Shown here: positions 25,209-33,656 of the stretch, in pieces | Layout of the letters: each line of letters starts with the position of its first letter | Position numbering within the stretch: position 1 is the first letter of the stretch | Assembly (NCBI GenBank): GCA_013122435.1 | Contig: WYDT01000023.1 | Coordinates: 51,193-115,192 of the forward strand | Length of the DNA: 64,000 nucleotides | Direction: 5' to 3' | DNA from: Chloroflexi bacterium AL-N1 | GTDB lineage: Bacteria > Chloroflexota > Chloroflexia > Chloroflexales > Roseiflexaceae | Notes under the pieces: model-generated | Database searches by the model: none | Told to the model about the DNA's origin: nothing | The model's input: only the letters and a program-made list of their open reading frames with translations | Translations under genes and position numbers: made by a program

Positions 25209-26513
25209 TTACTCGCTACCCTCTACACGAACGATTACAACACTAATATTGTCTGAACCACCACGTTCATTTGCCAACGCGATTAGCTGATCACAAGCGG
25301 CGCTGGGATTGGATTCAGCTAATACAATGTGTGCTAATTCCTCATCACGAAGATACGTTGATAAGCCATCAGAACAGAGTAAAATAATATCATTCACACC
25401 CAATTGTTCTGAGCGTGTATCAACCTCAACGGATGGATCAGTCCCAATAGAGCGATACAATAAATTGCGCTGGGGGTGGGTGCGTGCCTGTTCAGGTGTA
25501 ATTTGACCTATATCAACCAGGCGGGCGACCAAACTGTGATCAGATGTTAATTGGGCTGCCCGTGCACCATCTGTCGTGACACCAGTAGGGTTAAGGAGAT
25601 AGGCGCGTGTGTCTCCGACGGACGCAATATGTACCCGATCATCAACAATTAATGCAATGGTTAATGTGGTACCCATCCCCTGTTGATCAGCATGCGTACG
25701 AGCCGACTCATAGACTTGCGAATTGGCCGCCAGTGATACTTTCCTGAGCAATGCTTCCCACGCCTGATCATCAAATGGTTGTGTCTGATCAACCATACCG
25801 CGCAAACGGCCCTGTGTCACCTCAGAAGCGATTCGACTAGCCTGCTCACCAGCGCGTGCACCACCCATGCCATCAGCAACCAAACAAAGATAGGCATGGC
25901 GATCATTCGAAAGGGGTAGCTCACCTGCAAACACCGTATCCTGATTGTTCCGACGTATCCGACCCTGGTCGGTCCGTGCAGCAATGTTGAAACGCAACGA
26001 CATTGGGCGTATAACTTTCGATTTTGGTGATGCACCGCCATTGAGTAACGCACCACAGCTCTGACAAAACTTTGCACCATCCCGGTTGCCACGCCCACAT
26101 ACGGGGCATCCAATGGCGTAGGTACGCAACACTGGAAGACGAGTTGTGATCCGCACAGTTTCGCGACCATGCACCAACTGCTGTGAGAGGCTATGCAAGA
26201 TTTGCGATAACTCTTCAAGCGATTGCGCCGCACGCTCACGGGCGACTGTATCTGTGCTCACCAATTTGACACGCCACCAGCGCATGCTTGATTCTACCAC
26301 GTTTATGAGATCACGCAGACTCAGACTGCTGCCATCTGTGGTGATGTGAAGAGAGTCCGGCAGACCTGCTTCAATATACGTGCGCTCTTGTGTCGCTGGC
26401 GATCCCGCTGCTGTTGTTGTATCAATGGATGTGCCTAACAGCACACCGCACTTTGGGCAATAACGTGAACGTTCTTCAACAGTGGCCCCACAATGCAGAC
26501 ATCGACGGTTCAA
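25209..26513 (-). CDS. Double zinc-ribbon PP2C-type protein phosphatase
   Basis: The start codon is TTG at 26513, supported by TGAGG at suitable spacing and by the zinc ribbon beginning at once (CLHCGATVEERSRYCPKCG). A second ribbon lies near residue 135 (CPVCGRGNRDGAKFCQSCG), with a helical region between them. The PP2C domain covers about 178-430, with metal-binding motifs RRNNQDTVF, DGMGGARAGE, SVGDTRAYL and GSDNISVVIV. The 434-residue protein is the first gene of the minus-strand phosphorylation cluster. It may be partly redundant with the next phosphatase, which it resembles in layout but which carries an extra kinase-like segment. Confidence 0.9.
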   Translation of the reverse strand: MNRRCLHCGATVEERSRYCPKCGVLLGTSIDTTTAAGSPATQERTYIEAGLPDSLHITTDGSSLSLRDLINVVESSMRWWRVKLVSTDTVARERAAQSLEELSQILHSLSQQLVHGRETVRITTRLPVLRTYAIGCPVCGRGNRDGAKFCQSCGALLNGGASPKSKVIRPMSLRFNIAARTDQGRIRRNNQDTVFAGELPLSNDRHAYLCLVADGMGGARAGEQASRIASEVTQGRLRGMVDQTQPFDDQAWEALLRKVSLAANSQVYESARTHADQQGMGTTLTIALIVDDRVHIASVGDTRAYLLNPTGVTTDGARAAQLTSDHSLVARLVDIGQITPEQARTHPQRNLLYRSIGTDPSVEVDTRSEQLGVNDIILLCSDGLSTYLRDEELAHIVLAESNPSAACDQLIALANERGGSDNISVVIVRVEGSE

Positions 26514-26832
26514 TAGAATGCCTCAATTATTCACCATAGATTACGAAAGCCCACTGCATGATACCAAACCTTCCATATTTTGCTATTGTCGTTGTTTACG
26601 TATACGAACCAAATCTGCTTTGGGTTCGCAACATAGCTTTTGATAGCTTCAATGTCAGGTATATATTGTTCCCAGATATTGATCAACAAGCTACGCTGGA
26701 CACCTCAAAGCATTAGAGTGACACCTCACCTCTTGTTTTGACGCTGGCCAGACAGCGCAGGATGCAGTACTCTATGGGTATCAGGTGTTTATAATCAAAT
26801 TGAGAGACAGCAGATTAAACATGGAGGTACTA

Positions 26833-27939
26833 AATGCTTCGTCCGATAAATGAATAAACTACATAGCTTTTCGCCACTGGAAAGGATGGCAATGCTGATT
26901 CCCGTAGTCGGTTGCCCGTTGAATGGCATGCACAATCTGTGGTGAGTCCTGAAACCAGCGTCCTTTCAAGGCTTATGTACGGCGGGGCTTCCACCAAGGG
27001 TCAATCAGGTGCAAGCAAGGTGCATAGGTCGGCTGAAACAGGAACCACCCACGCGGATGGGCCAGCGCCTATAACTGTACATCAAGAGTTTTGTGGGCGG
27101 ACAGCTGATCCATAATCAGTACACTATTGCCCACTGGCCAAGGGGGTACAATCTGGTGACGAAAGGTTACCAAGGGGCCACTGGTGTGTCTATCGGCACC
27201 CCATGTCAACACCTGTCCGGTGGGTGGCATCAACGCGCCGAATGGCCATACTTTTCCTCGTCTGCCATCATCGGCTTTCACCGGAGGCGTTTTTCACTCC
27301 ACCGCAGCGTAGGGAAGGTTTTGGCGGCAGTCGGTCCTATCTCATCTACACAGATGACGTGAGTATGTGGCGGTAGGACATGATAGTGGTATACCATCAC
27401 CCCCTTTTCGCGACCAACTGCGGATCGGGACTTTCGGTGAAATAGGGCTTCTCCTGCTACCATGTCAGACCGTCTGGCTTCAACACCTCGGCCAACTGGC
27501 TGCGGGATATGGCGATCTGAAGTTGCGTATGGCTATAGTCCACCAGACGATCGAGCGTCCTATGCCCAAAGGCCAGCCCTAACTGCACCAGGTGCGTTTT
27601 GGCTGCCCGGACTGTATGTCCGCGCTGGGGCTATGGTCGGGGCGGGGCGCGTCATCCAGTCCGGAAACCCCGCTTCATTGCAGCGTTTGCGGCGCTAATG
27701 GACGCTGGCCACGCATAGCTTGAGCACTTGGGCCACCTCGCTGGCTTTTGCACCCTTCGCCAGTGCGAGAATGATCTGTGCACTGCGATCCGGCGAGCGG
27801 CTTCGGTGCGTGCGTGAACAATCCGCTCCTATGTGTCCCGTTCCGCTGGTGTCACTGGGCGCAGGGGATTCAGTTTTGGCATCTTTCACCTCCACCCCTA
27901 TTGGACCTCTTGCTTTGGTTATTTGCAGGACAAAGCATT
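26833..27939 (-). mobile_element. Degenerate IS630-family insertion sequence
   Basis: The ~1.1-kb element is bounded by related terminal inverted repeats. The left end reads AATGCTTCGTCCGATAAAT from 26833; the right end, read on the minus strand from 27939, is AATGCTTTGTCCTGCAAAT. A TA dinucleotide flanks each end (26831-26832 and 27940-27941), the target duplication expected of IS630/Tc1-type elements. The transposase inside is broken. The element sits inside the decayed ATPase copy. Confidence 0.8.
26865..27882 (-). pseudogene. IS630-family transposase, broken by several stops and frameshifts
   Basis: The ATG at 27882 (minus strand, preceded by GGAGGTGAAAG) starts a transposase readable in pieces. 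The N-terminal helix-turn-helix includes AQIILALAKGAKASEVAQVL. The DDE catalytic pieces are VICVDEIGP, MPPTGQVLTWG, VLIMDQLSAHKT and WFLFQPTYAPCLHLIDPWW. The C-terminal part reads ALKGRWF..IVHAIQRATDY. Stops interrupt it after the first 17 codons, after the HTH, and after HKTLDVQL, with frameshifts between. At HKTLDVQL and after the HTH the TAG replaces a position that is normally Trp. It is inactive. Confidence 0.82.
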
Positions 27940-28120
27940 TAGTCACCACTAAAATAGCATCAACAAACGACCTATCAACTGCCAATATACGATTCGGATT
28001 GAAAGCGACTGTTGTTTGGACAATATTTGAAACGTGTTGCCTGGATAACTATACCAAAATGGAACTTTGCAAGACATGGCACGTGTTTATACATTGCACC
28101 TATCACATTACACCATTTGG

Positions 28121-29407
28121 CTACTGTTGTCGTTTACGTATACGAGTCAAATCCCCTTCGAGTTCCGCAACACGACTTTTGATATCTTCAATTTCGATTG
28201 CAATTTCGGGTGGTGCATCATTGCCTCGTAGCGCCCGTTGTTCCTCTAACACCAGTAACCGTCTACGATGAGCCGCAATAATCTTCATAATGCCCTGTTG
28301 CTCTTCATCTGCCAGTTCAACCGCAGCCGCATCACTCACCGATGGGGCAACCTCATCGACTTCAGAAAACTGGAGCCAGTTATACAAGAGCTGATTCCCA
28401 ATAGCATACTTGTCATCTATGCGCCGCACATACCCCAACTGCGTGAGCGCCTGCAAGAGATGCACCAACTGAACGCGGGGGATATCTACCTCTAATTGTT
28501 GTAGTAGTGTGGCCTCATCTGCCGTTTCGACGCTGGCCAGACAACGCAGGATGCAACGCTCTATCGGTGCCAGGTGATTATAATCAAATTGGAAGATACC
28601 GATCAGTTTGGTATCGGGTATTAAATCGTCGGAAGTGGGCACACGCAGACCTTCATCAGTCCACAAACGCGCACAGAGCCATTGGATTAGATATGGATGG
28701 CCATCAGTTGCATTGAGAATAGCATCAATGATCGCACGATCCACTTCTAATGCGTAATCAGATTGGGTTTGGCAGATGAGCGCTACGGCTGCATCATGAC
28801 CCAATCGCCCAAGATACGAAGGTGCCACACCGAATAAGAAAGGGGACGTTTCCCATTCACGGCAGAAATCGTCAAGGACTGCCAGTCGCTTTGTTGCCGC
28901 AAAGAAAATGCGTAGTGCCCCACTGCGCTGCATCGTGCGACGCAATTCTTTCAAACAACTATCCCCATCCTGTTCAACAATACCAATGAGTGCCTCTACC
29001 TCATCCAACAGCAGTAAGACCTCAATATGACGTTCGCGTCCATGTCGATCAAGCAGGCGCATGATTTCTGGAGGTGTCTTATCTTGCAAATCAGTTAATG
29101 GTAACTCCAAACGCGCCAATCGTTCAGGATAATTATCTAATTCATCGACCATATAGCGTGCAAAATCAGCCATCGATTCGGCACCCTCCAGGCTAAAGGT
29201 AAATGCAACACTTGTATCCGTATTACCTTTTTCGACTAATCGGCGCAGCAGAGAGCTTTTACCAATACGTCGGTTGCCCACAATCCAGGTTACGCGGTCG
29301 CGGCTATCTAACAATGCCTCAATCAACTCCATCCGACCATAAAAATATGATCCTTCCACAACGCCACCTACAGCATAGGGGTTACGGTATATTGTATCAA
29401 TAGTCAT
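28121..29407 (-). CDS. STAND/AAA-like ATPase with winged helix and C-terminal helical adaptor
   Basis: The 428-residue protein begins with NPYAVGGVVEGSYFYGR, a lead-in typical of bacterial ATPases of the AAA_16/STAND type. It has Walker A GNRRIGKSSLL (about 43-53), Walker B LLLLDEVEAL (about 130-139), a sensor region (IFFAATKRL), and a helical/winged-helix part at about 215-345 (YLIQWLCARLW). The last 60 residues form a helical hairpin (MKIIAAHRRRLLVLEEQRALRGNDAPPEI). I recall similar short modules at the ends of many Chloroflexota and cyanobacterial signalling or conflict proteins. It lies between the phosphorylation cluster and the FHA-ABC exporter and is divergent from the exporter. A decayed copy lies just downstream. 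The function is unknown; a signal-dependent switch is likely. Confidence 0.82.
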   Translation of the reverse strand: MTIDTIYRNPYAVGGVVEGSYFYGRMELIEALLDSRDRVTWIVGNRRIGKSSLLRRLVEKGNTDTSVAFTFSLEGAESMADFARYMVDELDNYPERLARLELPLTDLQDKTPPEIMRLLDRHGRERHIEVLLLLDEVEALIGIVEQDGDSCLKELRRTMQRSGALRIFFAATKRLAVLDDFCREWETSPFLFGVAPSYLGRLGHDAAVALICQTQSDYALEVDRAIIDAILNATDGHPYLIQWLCARLWTDEGLRVPTSDDLIPDTKLIGIFQFDYNHLAPIERCILRCLASVETADEATLLQQLEVDIPRVQLVHLLQALTQLGYVRRIDDKYAIGNQLLYNWLQFSEVDEVAPSVSDAAAVELADEEQQGIMKIIAAHRRRLLVLEEQRALRGNDAPPEIAIEIEDIKSRVAELEGDLTRIRKRQQ

Positions 29408-29841
29408 AGTGGAGTTTCCTCTTTACGAGCTTACTTAGCAGATTGTATTGACAAACTCAGTCAATCGTATATCAGGCAAACAGTTCATGCTAAGTAGCGC
29501 TATTTAGATATGCTTTGGGCGTACAGCGCTCGGTCGTATCTTTATAAAGATGTACGGGAAAATAAAAGTGGAACCATAACAACTCATACTTTATTAGAAT
29601 ACGCTATGCTTCATGGAGTGCTATGGTTTATCGTTTGAGGATGTATACGCATACAATACCCATTTCTCTGTATCATTGTAGATGATAGTCATGGGAAGTG
29701 CGAAACTACTTATGCTCATAGTGTTCGCATATTTGCAATGTGTCGAACTTGTGTCGTCTAGCCTTGCTTCAAAAAACTGTATGCTGTGCTAGAATCTACA
29801 CAGTTGTTGCCTATTATAGCATGGCATAGGAGTGTCTACTC
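29408..29841. other. Divergent intergenic region, 434 bp
   Basis: AT-rich spacer between the divergent ATPase and FHA-ABC genes. It must hold both promoters. For the plus-strand gene, TTGCTTC at 29764 and TAGAAT at 29790 are possible but not well spaced. I see no ORF or clear repeat. Confidence 0.5.
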
Positions 29842-32487
29842 GTGGCTGACCAGACTTGCTGGCAATGTGGCAAACCTCTAAGCCGTTTAGAGGTAAAATT
29901 CTGCCCCCATTGCGGTGCACCACAAAACAATCCCAAAGTTGACCAAGCAAACGCCATTCGTACAATACCAACCATGGATGTATCTGCATTACCTGGATCT
30001 TATGATGCATCTATGACGGCCACACAACGGTTGGATCAAAACCAGGCTGATCCAACTATGCAGCCAGTGCTCGTGATTGACAATGAGGGTGTGCGACAAA
30101 CCATTGTTCTGGGGAACGAAGCACTGACTTTTGGGCGCGCACCAGACAACGATATTGTTATTGAGTCACGCTTTGTTTCTGCACACCACGCAAAAATCGA
30201 ACCAGACACAACCAGTCATCGCATCACCGATGCAGGCTCCACCAATGGTATCCTTGCCGAGGGACGACGAATTCCGTCTAAAACGCCGCACACACTTGCA
30301 GATGGAGATATTCTTCGTATTGGCGACCCAACAACCGGAAACTTTGTTACACTCACCTATCACAATCCACAAGTACAGCGGAGTCGCCAGGCAGATCGGG
30401 TAGCCCACAGCTACAAACTCGATCCCCACGATTCTGAGATCACCATTGGGCGGGCGGGCAACGATATTGTGCTGGATAACCCACAAGTCTCACGACAACA
30501 CGCTGTTATTCAACAGGGGAACGGACAGCATGTGTTACGTGATCTGGGCTCAACTAACGGAACTTTTGTGGATAGTCAACGTATTACTGAGCATACGCTG
30601 CGACCCGGCAATGTCATTCAGATCGGGGCCTTTAAGCTTGTTTATGATGGGGACAGTCTGGATGAGTATGATCAGCGTGGCGACTTACGTATTGACGGTC
30701 AGCGGCTATCGCTCATTGTCAAACGCAATGGACAAACACGTCACATTCTCAAAGATGTTTCGCTTTCTATTGCGCCACGCGAGTTTGTCGCAATTGTCGG
30801 CGGGAGTGGTACCGGGAAAAGTACCCTCCTTAAAGCACTGTCGGGTTATGCACAGGCAACCCAAGGCAAGGTCTACGTCAATGGCGACGACTACTATCGC
30901 AATTTTGATGCGTATCGATCGGTACTTGGTTATGTGCCGCAAGATGATATTATCCATCGCACCCTACCTGTTGAACGTGCCCTCGATTATGCCGGTCGAT
31001 TGCGTTTGCCAACAGATACCGCCAACACGGAGATTGACCAACGTGTAGATCGCGTCCTGGAAGATGTGGATATGACACCACATCGTACCAAAATGGTCGA
31101 AAACCTCTCAGGTGGTCAACGAAAACGTGTCAGTATTGGTGCCGAACTATTGGCAGATCCATCCCTTTTCTTTCTTGATGAGCCAACTTCTGGACTTGAT
31201 CCAGGTCTGGAAAAGAAAATGATGTTTACGCTACGTCGTCTTGCTGACAGCGGTCGTACCGTCGTGCTGGTAACACACGCGACTGCCAATATCACCCAGT
31301 GTGACCATGTCATCTTTATGGCCGACGGGCGTATCGTGTATTTTGGCCCACCGAATGAGGCTCTGGCTTTCTTTAACGTGACAAGTGGGGACTTTGCTGA
31401 TATTTACACCAAACTCGATGGCATTGCGACGACAACAGACCCAGATCATTGGGCAGTAGTCCAAAGGGATTTGCAGAGTGAACACGCTCGTTGGAAAGCA
31501 ACACATGGCGATTCGCATGCACCATCGACTCTAGCTGAATTGTGGGAAATGCGCTTTCGTGAGTCACCTCAATTCACACGCTATGTTGCAGGACGTCTTT
31601 CAGATGCCTCGACCAGTCAGGTTTTGAACACCAATAATACCGAGAGCCAACACAACACCAAAGTATCCCCCATCCATCAATTTGGGATTCTGGCACGGCG
31701 GTATATCGACCTCATATTGCAAGACCGACGCAATCTCTCCATTCTCCTGCTTCAAGCGCCTATTATTGGTATACTGCTGATGTTTGTCGCTGAGCCAGAT
31801 GCTATCATCGGAGAGAATGCGTTTGCCAGTGAGTCGAAAAAAATTCTATTCATGCTTGCAACAGTTGCCGTCTGGTTTGGGATTATCAATGCTGCACGTG
31901 AAATCGTCAAAGAGGGCGCCATTTACCGACGTGAGCGGCTTGCCAATCTACGCATTGGTCCATATGTATTTTCCAAGATGATTGTGCTCACACTGCTGGT
32001 AATTCTTCAAAGTGCCATTATACTGGGGCTCATTGCGCTTCGAGTACAACTACCAGCCCAAGGGGTCTTTTTACCCATTGGCATCGAACTGTTTATCACA
32101 ACATGGCTTACTTCTCTGGCGGGATTAGCCATGGGGCTGGCCATTTCTGCATTCGCGTCGACACCCGACCGTGCTATCTCGATTGTGCCACTCATGCTGA
32201 TACCGCAAATTTTGTTTGCCGGGGTCATCTTCAATCTTGGAGATGGCATTACTGGTCAGCGCATTCTTTCGTGGTTCACTATTAGCCGTTGGGCCATGGA
32301 TGCCTACGGAACCTCGGTTAATCTCAATGATCTGCCGCTACAACCAGGCATGTTGCGATTACCAAACCCACCGGAGGAATACACATTTACGATTCAACAT
32401 CTCCTCTCACGCTGGATGATCCTGCTGCTGTATATGTTTGGATGTTTAGGATTGACGGCCTGGTTGCTCAAACAACGCGATCAGTGA
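29842..32487 (+). CDS. Zinc ribbon-FHA-FHA-ABC exporter fusion (ABCG-like half transporter)
   Basis: The GTG start at 29842 is supported by AGGAG nine bases upstream and by a zinc ribbon right after it (CWQCGKPL..FCPHCG). In the 881-residue protein two FHA domains follow: about 75-165 (FGRAPDNDIVI, SAHHAKI, DAGSTNG) and 180-270 (IGRAGNDIVL, SRQHAVI, DLGSTNGTF). Next is an ABC ATPase at about 285-520 (GGSGTGKST, SGGQRKRVSIG, FFLDEPTSGLDP). The C-terminal ABC-2 membrane domain has about six helices (610-880). The ABC part resembles ABCG/White half transporters. The FHA domains should make transport or partner choice dependent on phospho-threonine made by the nearby kinase. Similar FHA-ABC fusions are known from cyanobacteria and mycobacteria (Rv1747 type). 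Confidence 0.92.
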   Translation: MADQTCWQCGKPLSRLEVKFCPHCGAPQNNPKVDQANAIRTIPTMDVSALPGSYDASMTATQRLDQNQADPTMQPVLVIDNEGVRQTIVLGNEALTFGRAPDNDIVIESRFVSAHHAKIEPDTTSHRITDAGSTNGILAEGRRIPSKTPHTLADGDILRIGDPTTGNFVTLTYHNPQVQRSRQADRVAHSYKLDPHDSEITIGRAGNDIVLDNPQVSRQHAVIQQGNGQHVLRDLGSTNGTFVDSQRITEHTLRPGNVIQIGAFKLVYDGDSLDEYDQRGDLRIDGQRLSLIVKRNGQTRHILKDVSLSIAPREFVAIVGGSGTGKSTLLKALSGYAQATQGKVYVNGDDYYRNFDAYRSVLGYVPQDDIIHRTLPVERALDYAGRLRLPTDTANTEIDQRVDRVLEDVDMTPHRTKMVENLSGGQRKRVSIGAELLADPSLFFLDEPTSGLDPGLEKKMMFTLRRLADSGRTVVLVTHATANITQCDHVIFMADGRIVYFGPPNEALAFFNVTSGDFADIYTKLDGIATTTDPDHWAVVQRDLQSEHARWKATHGDSHAPSTLAELWEMRFRESPQFTRYVAGRLSDASTSQVLNTNNTESQHNTKVSPIHQFGILARRYIDLILQDRRNLSILLLQAPIIGILLMFVAEPDAIIGENAFASESKKILFMLATVAVWFGIINAAREIVKEGAIYRRERLANLRIGPYVFSKMIVLTLLVILQSAIILGLIALRVQLPAQGVFLPIGIELFITTWLTSLAGLAMGLAISAFASTPDRAISIVPLMLIPQILFAGVIFNLGDGITGQRILSWFTISRWAMDAYGTSVNLNDLPLQPGMLRLPNPPEEYTFTIQHLLSRWMILLLYMFGCLGLTAWLLKQRDQ

Positions 32488-32533
32488 AATTGCTTGGATG
32501 TAATGTACAAAAATGACAACCAGGCCATCGTGG

Positions 32534-32788
32534 TTACCGCCGTCTTTGTGGTTGCAGTACCGGAACATGCTGCATCAACATCGTTGCCTCCAGTGTTGGT
32601 GGAAACTCCTGTGACTCTATAAACATATGAACTTGTCCATCACCATAGCAATTACGTAATGCGTGAAAGTTGGTATCATCAGGCAACTGATATCCCAAAT
32701 ATGTCTCAATCGATTGACGTAACTCATCGTGACCGAGCATAACACGACGAACACAGGGATCTAGAACATCTTCTTCAGGTCGTTTCAT
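32534..32788 (-). CDS. Small conserved-looking hypothetical protein
   Basis: An 84-residue protein not recognised. AGGAG lies nine bases before the ATG, which supports real translation. The sequence is acidic and soluble, with no membrane segment. It lies 54 bp upstream (in its own direction) of nothing but the convergent exporter gene. A second small gene, also minus strand, ends 54 bp before its start (32843), so the two may form a unit. No function can be given. Confidence 0.6.
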   Translation of the reverse strand: MKRPEEDVLDPCVRRVMLGHDELRQSIETYLGYQLPDDTNFHALRNCYGDGQVHMFIESQEFPPTLEATMLMQHVPVLQPQRRR

Positions 32789-32842
32789 ATCTTTAACTCC
32801 TATATTCCAAGTTGCCTATATAACACTATCCAGAGCAACAGA

Positions 32843-33106
32843 TCAATACTGATCATTTCGTTCATACGTCCTGACGTCGTGAATAAGTAGCTTCATATCA
32901 TTGAGAAGATACTCCTGTGCCAATTGTCGTGCCAGGCGTTGCAACACGATTTTGTGCATAAATGAGACTGGCTGACCGAGTGCTTCACAAATACGACGTG
33001 CGAGTAGCGGATCAATACTGGCAGCACGCAATGCACTGGATGCTTTATAGCGCTCTTCAATTTGTTGAAGCTGTACTTTGTCCATGACATGTTGATTCCA
33101 TTGCAT
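32843..33106 (-). CDS. Small hypothetical protein
   Basis: The start is uncertain: ATG at 33106 gives 87 residues, a later ATG at 33085 gives 80, and none has a strong ribosome-binding site. The protein is helical and basic (LQQIEERYKASSALRAASIDP; LARQLAQEYLLNDMK). It has no recognised family. It overlaps the start of a plus-strand pentapeptide-repeat pseudogene on the opposite strand. The downstream neighbour on the same strand is another orphan small gene. Confidence 0.5.
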   Translation of the reverse strand: MQWNQHVMDKVQLQQIEERYKASSALRAASIDPLLARRICEALGQPVSFMHKIVLQRLARQLAQEYLLNDMKLLIHDVRTYERNDQY

Positions 33107-33532
33107 TATCAATACACGGCAGCTCAGCTGCTGTTAGATGAGGCTGATCTCAATGGGGCCGATCTTGCAGTGGCTAATCTCGAAGCAGCTCATCTGGAGT
33201 GGGGTCATTTCGATGGAGCGCGACTCGAATGGGCTAATCTCGCAATGACTAAGCTTGAAAAAGCTAATCTCCATGAGGCGATTCTCCAACAGGCAATTTT
33301 CTATAGGTCAAATCTCGCTGGAGCTATTCTTGAAGTTACAAATCTCGATGGAACAGATCTTAGATAGGCCAATCTAACTCATTGCAGAGGTCTAACACTT
33401 AACCAACTACTCCAAGCTCAATCCCTCCCTGGTGCAATCCTCCCTAACTACATCGACCCTGCCGAACTCGTTAACAAATTGTTACCACCACAAGATGAGA
33501 CCGCACCAGACCCCTCAGTCTCAGTTCAATAA
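33089..33532 (+). pseudogene. Pentapeptide-repeat protein with a premature stop
   Basis: From ATG 33089 the frame encodes a run of A(D/N)L-type pentapeptides (EADLNGADLAVANLEAAHL and onward). This is the fold of right-handed quadrilateral beta helices. A TAG at 33365-33367 interrupts it. The same frame then continues with another repeat (ANLTHCRGLTLNQLLQAQSL) and a Pro-rich tail to TAA at 33530-33532. One base change explains the break. The truncated product of about 92 residues may still fold, as repeats are modular, so loss of function is likely but not certain. Its first bases overlap a minus-strand small ORF. A terminator follows 24 bp later. Confidence 0.75.
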
Positions 33533-33555
33533 CGGTACCCCGTTACAACACAAAG

Positions 33556-33586
33556 AAACCAGGTCGGCATAACGCTGACCTGGTTT
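33556..33586. terminator. Hairpin terminator after the pentapeptide-repeat gene
   Basis: Perfect 10-bp stem AAACCAGGTC (33556-33565) and GACCTGGTTT (33577-33586) around an 11-nt loop, between convergent genes. Confidence 0.7.
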
Positions 33587-33656
33587 GTAATTCTCCCCTA
33601 TTTGCGGTACGGCTAGTATGTTTGTTGGGTGTGTCGCTGTGTTCGTACGAAGTCTA

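Larger units (their letters stand above)
26580..28010 (-). pseudogene. Decayed second copy of the STAND-like ATPase gene, split by an IS630 element
   Basis: Three blocks align by eye with the intact ATPase gene to the right. 26580-26655 resembles 28121-28197 (its 3' end, including GTTTACGTATACGA). 26727-26812 resembles 28513-28598 (GACGCTGGCCAGACA, TTATAATCAAATT). 27952-28010 resembles about 28719-28775 (AATAGCATCAA, GATTG). The blocks are in the same order and orientation. The intervening ~315 bp is deleted between the first two, and an insertion sequence lies before the third. No open frame is left. This is therefore a tandem duplicate of the ATPase gene that lost function. Confidence 0.75.

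Noticed and set aside
27720..28271. Plus-strand 183-codon frame near the IS630 element
   Set aside because: It crosses from the antisense of the transposase into the antisense end of the ATPase gene and has no ribosome-binding site.
18808..32487. Type VI secretion regulatory locus
   Set aside because: Kinase, PP2C and FHA genes are shared with such loci, but no structural T6SS genes (sheath, VgrG, TssJKLM) are present.
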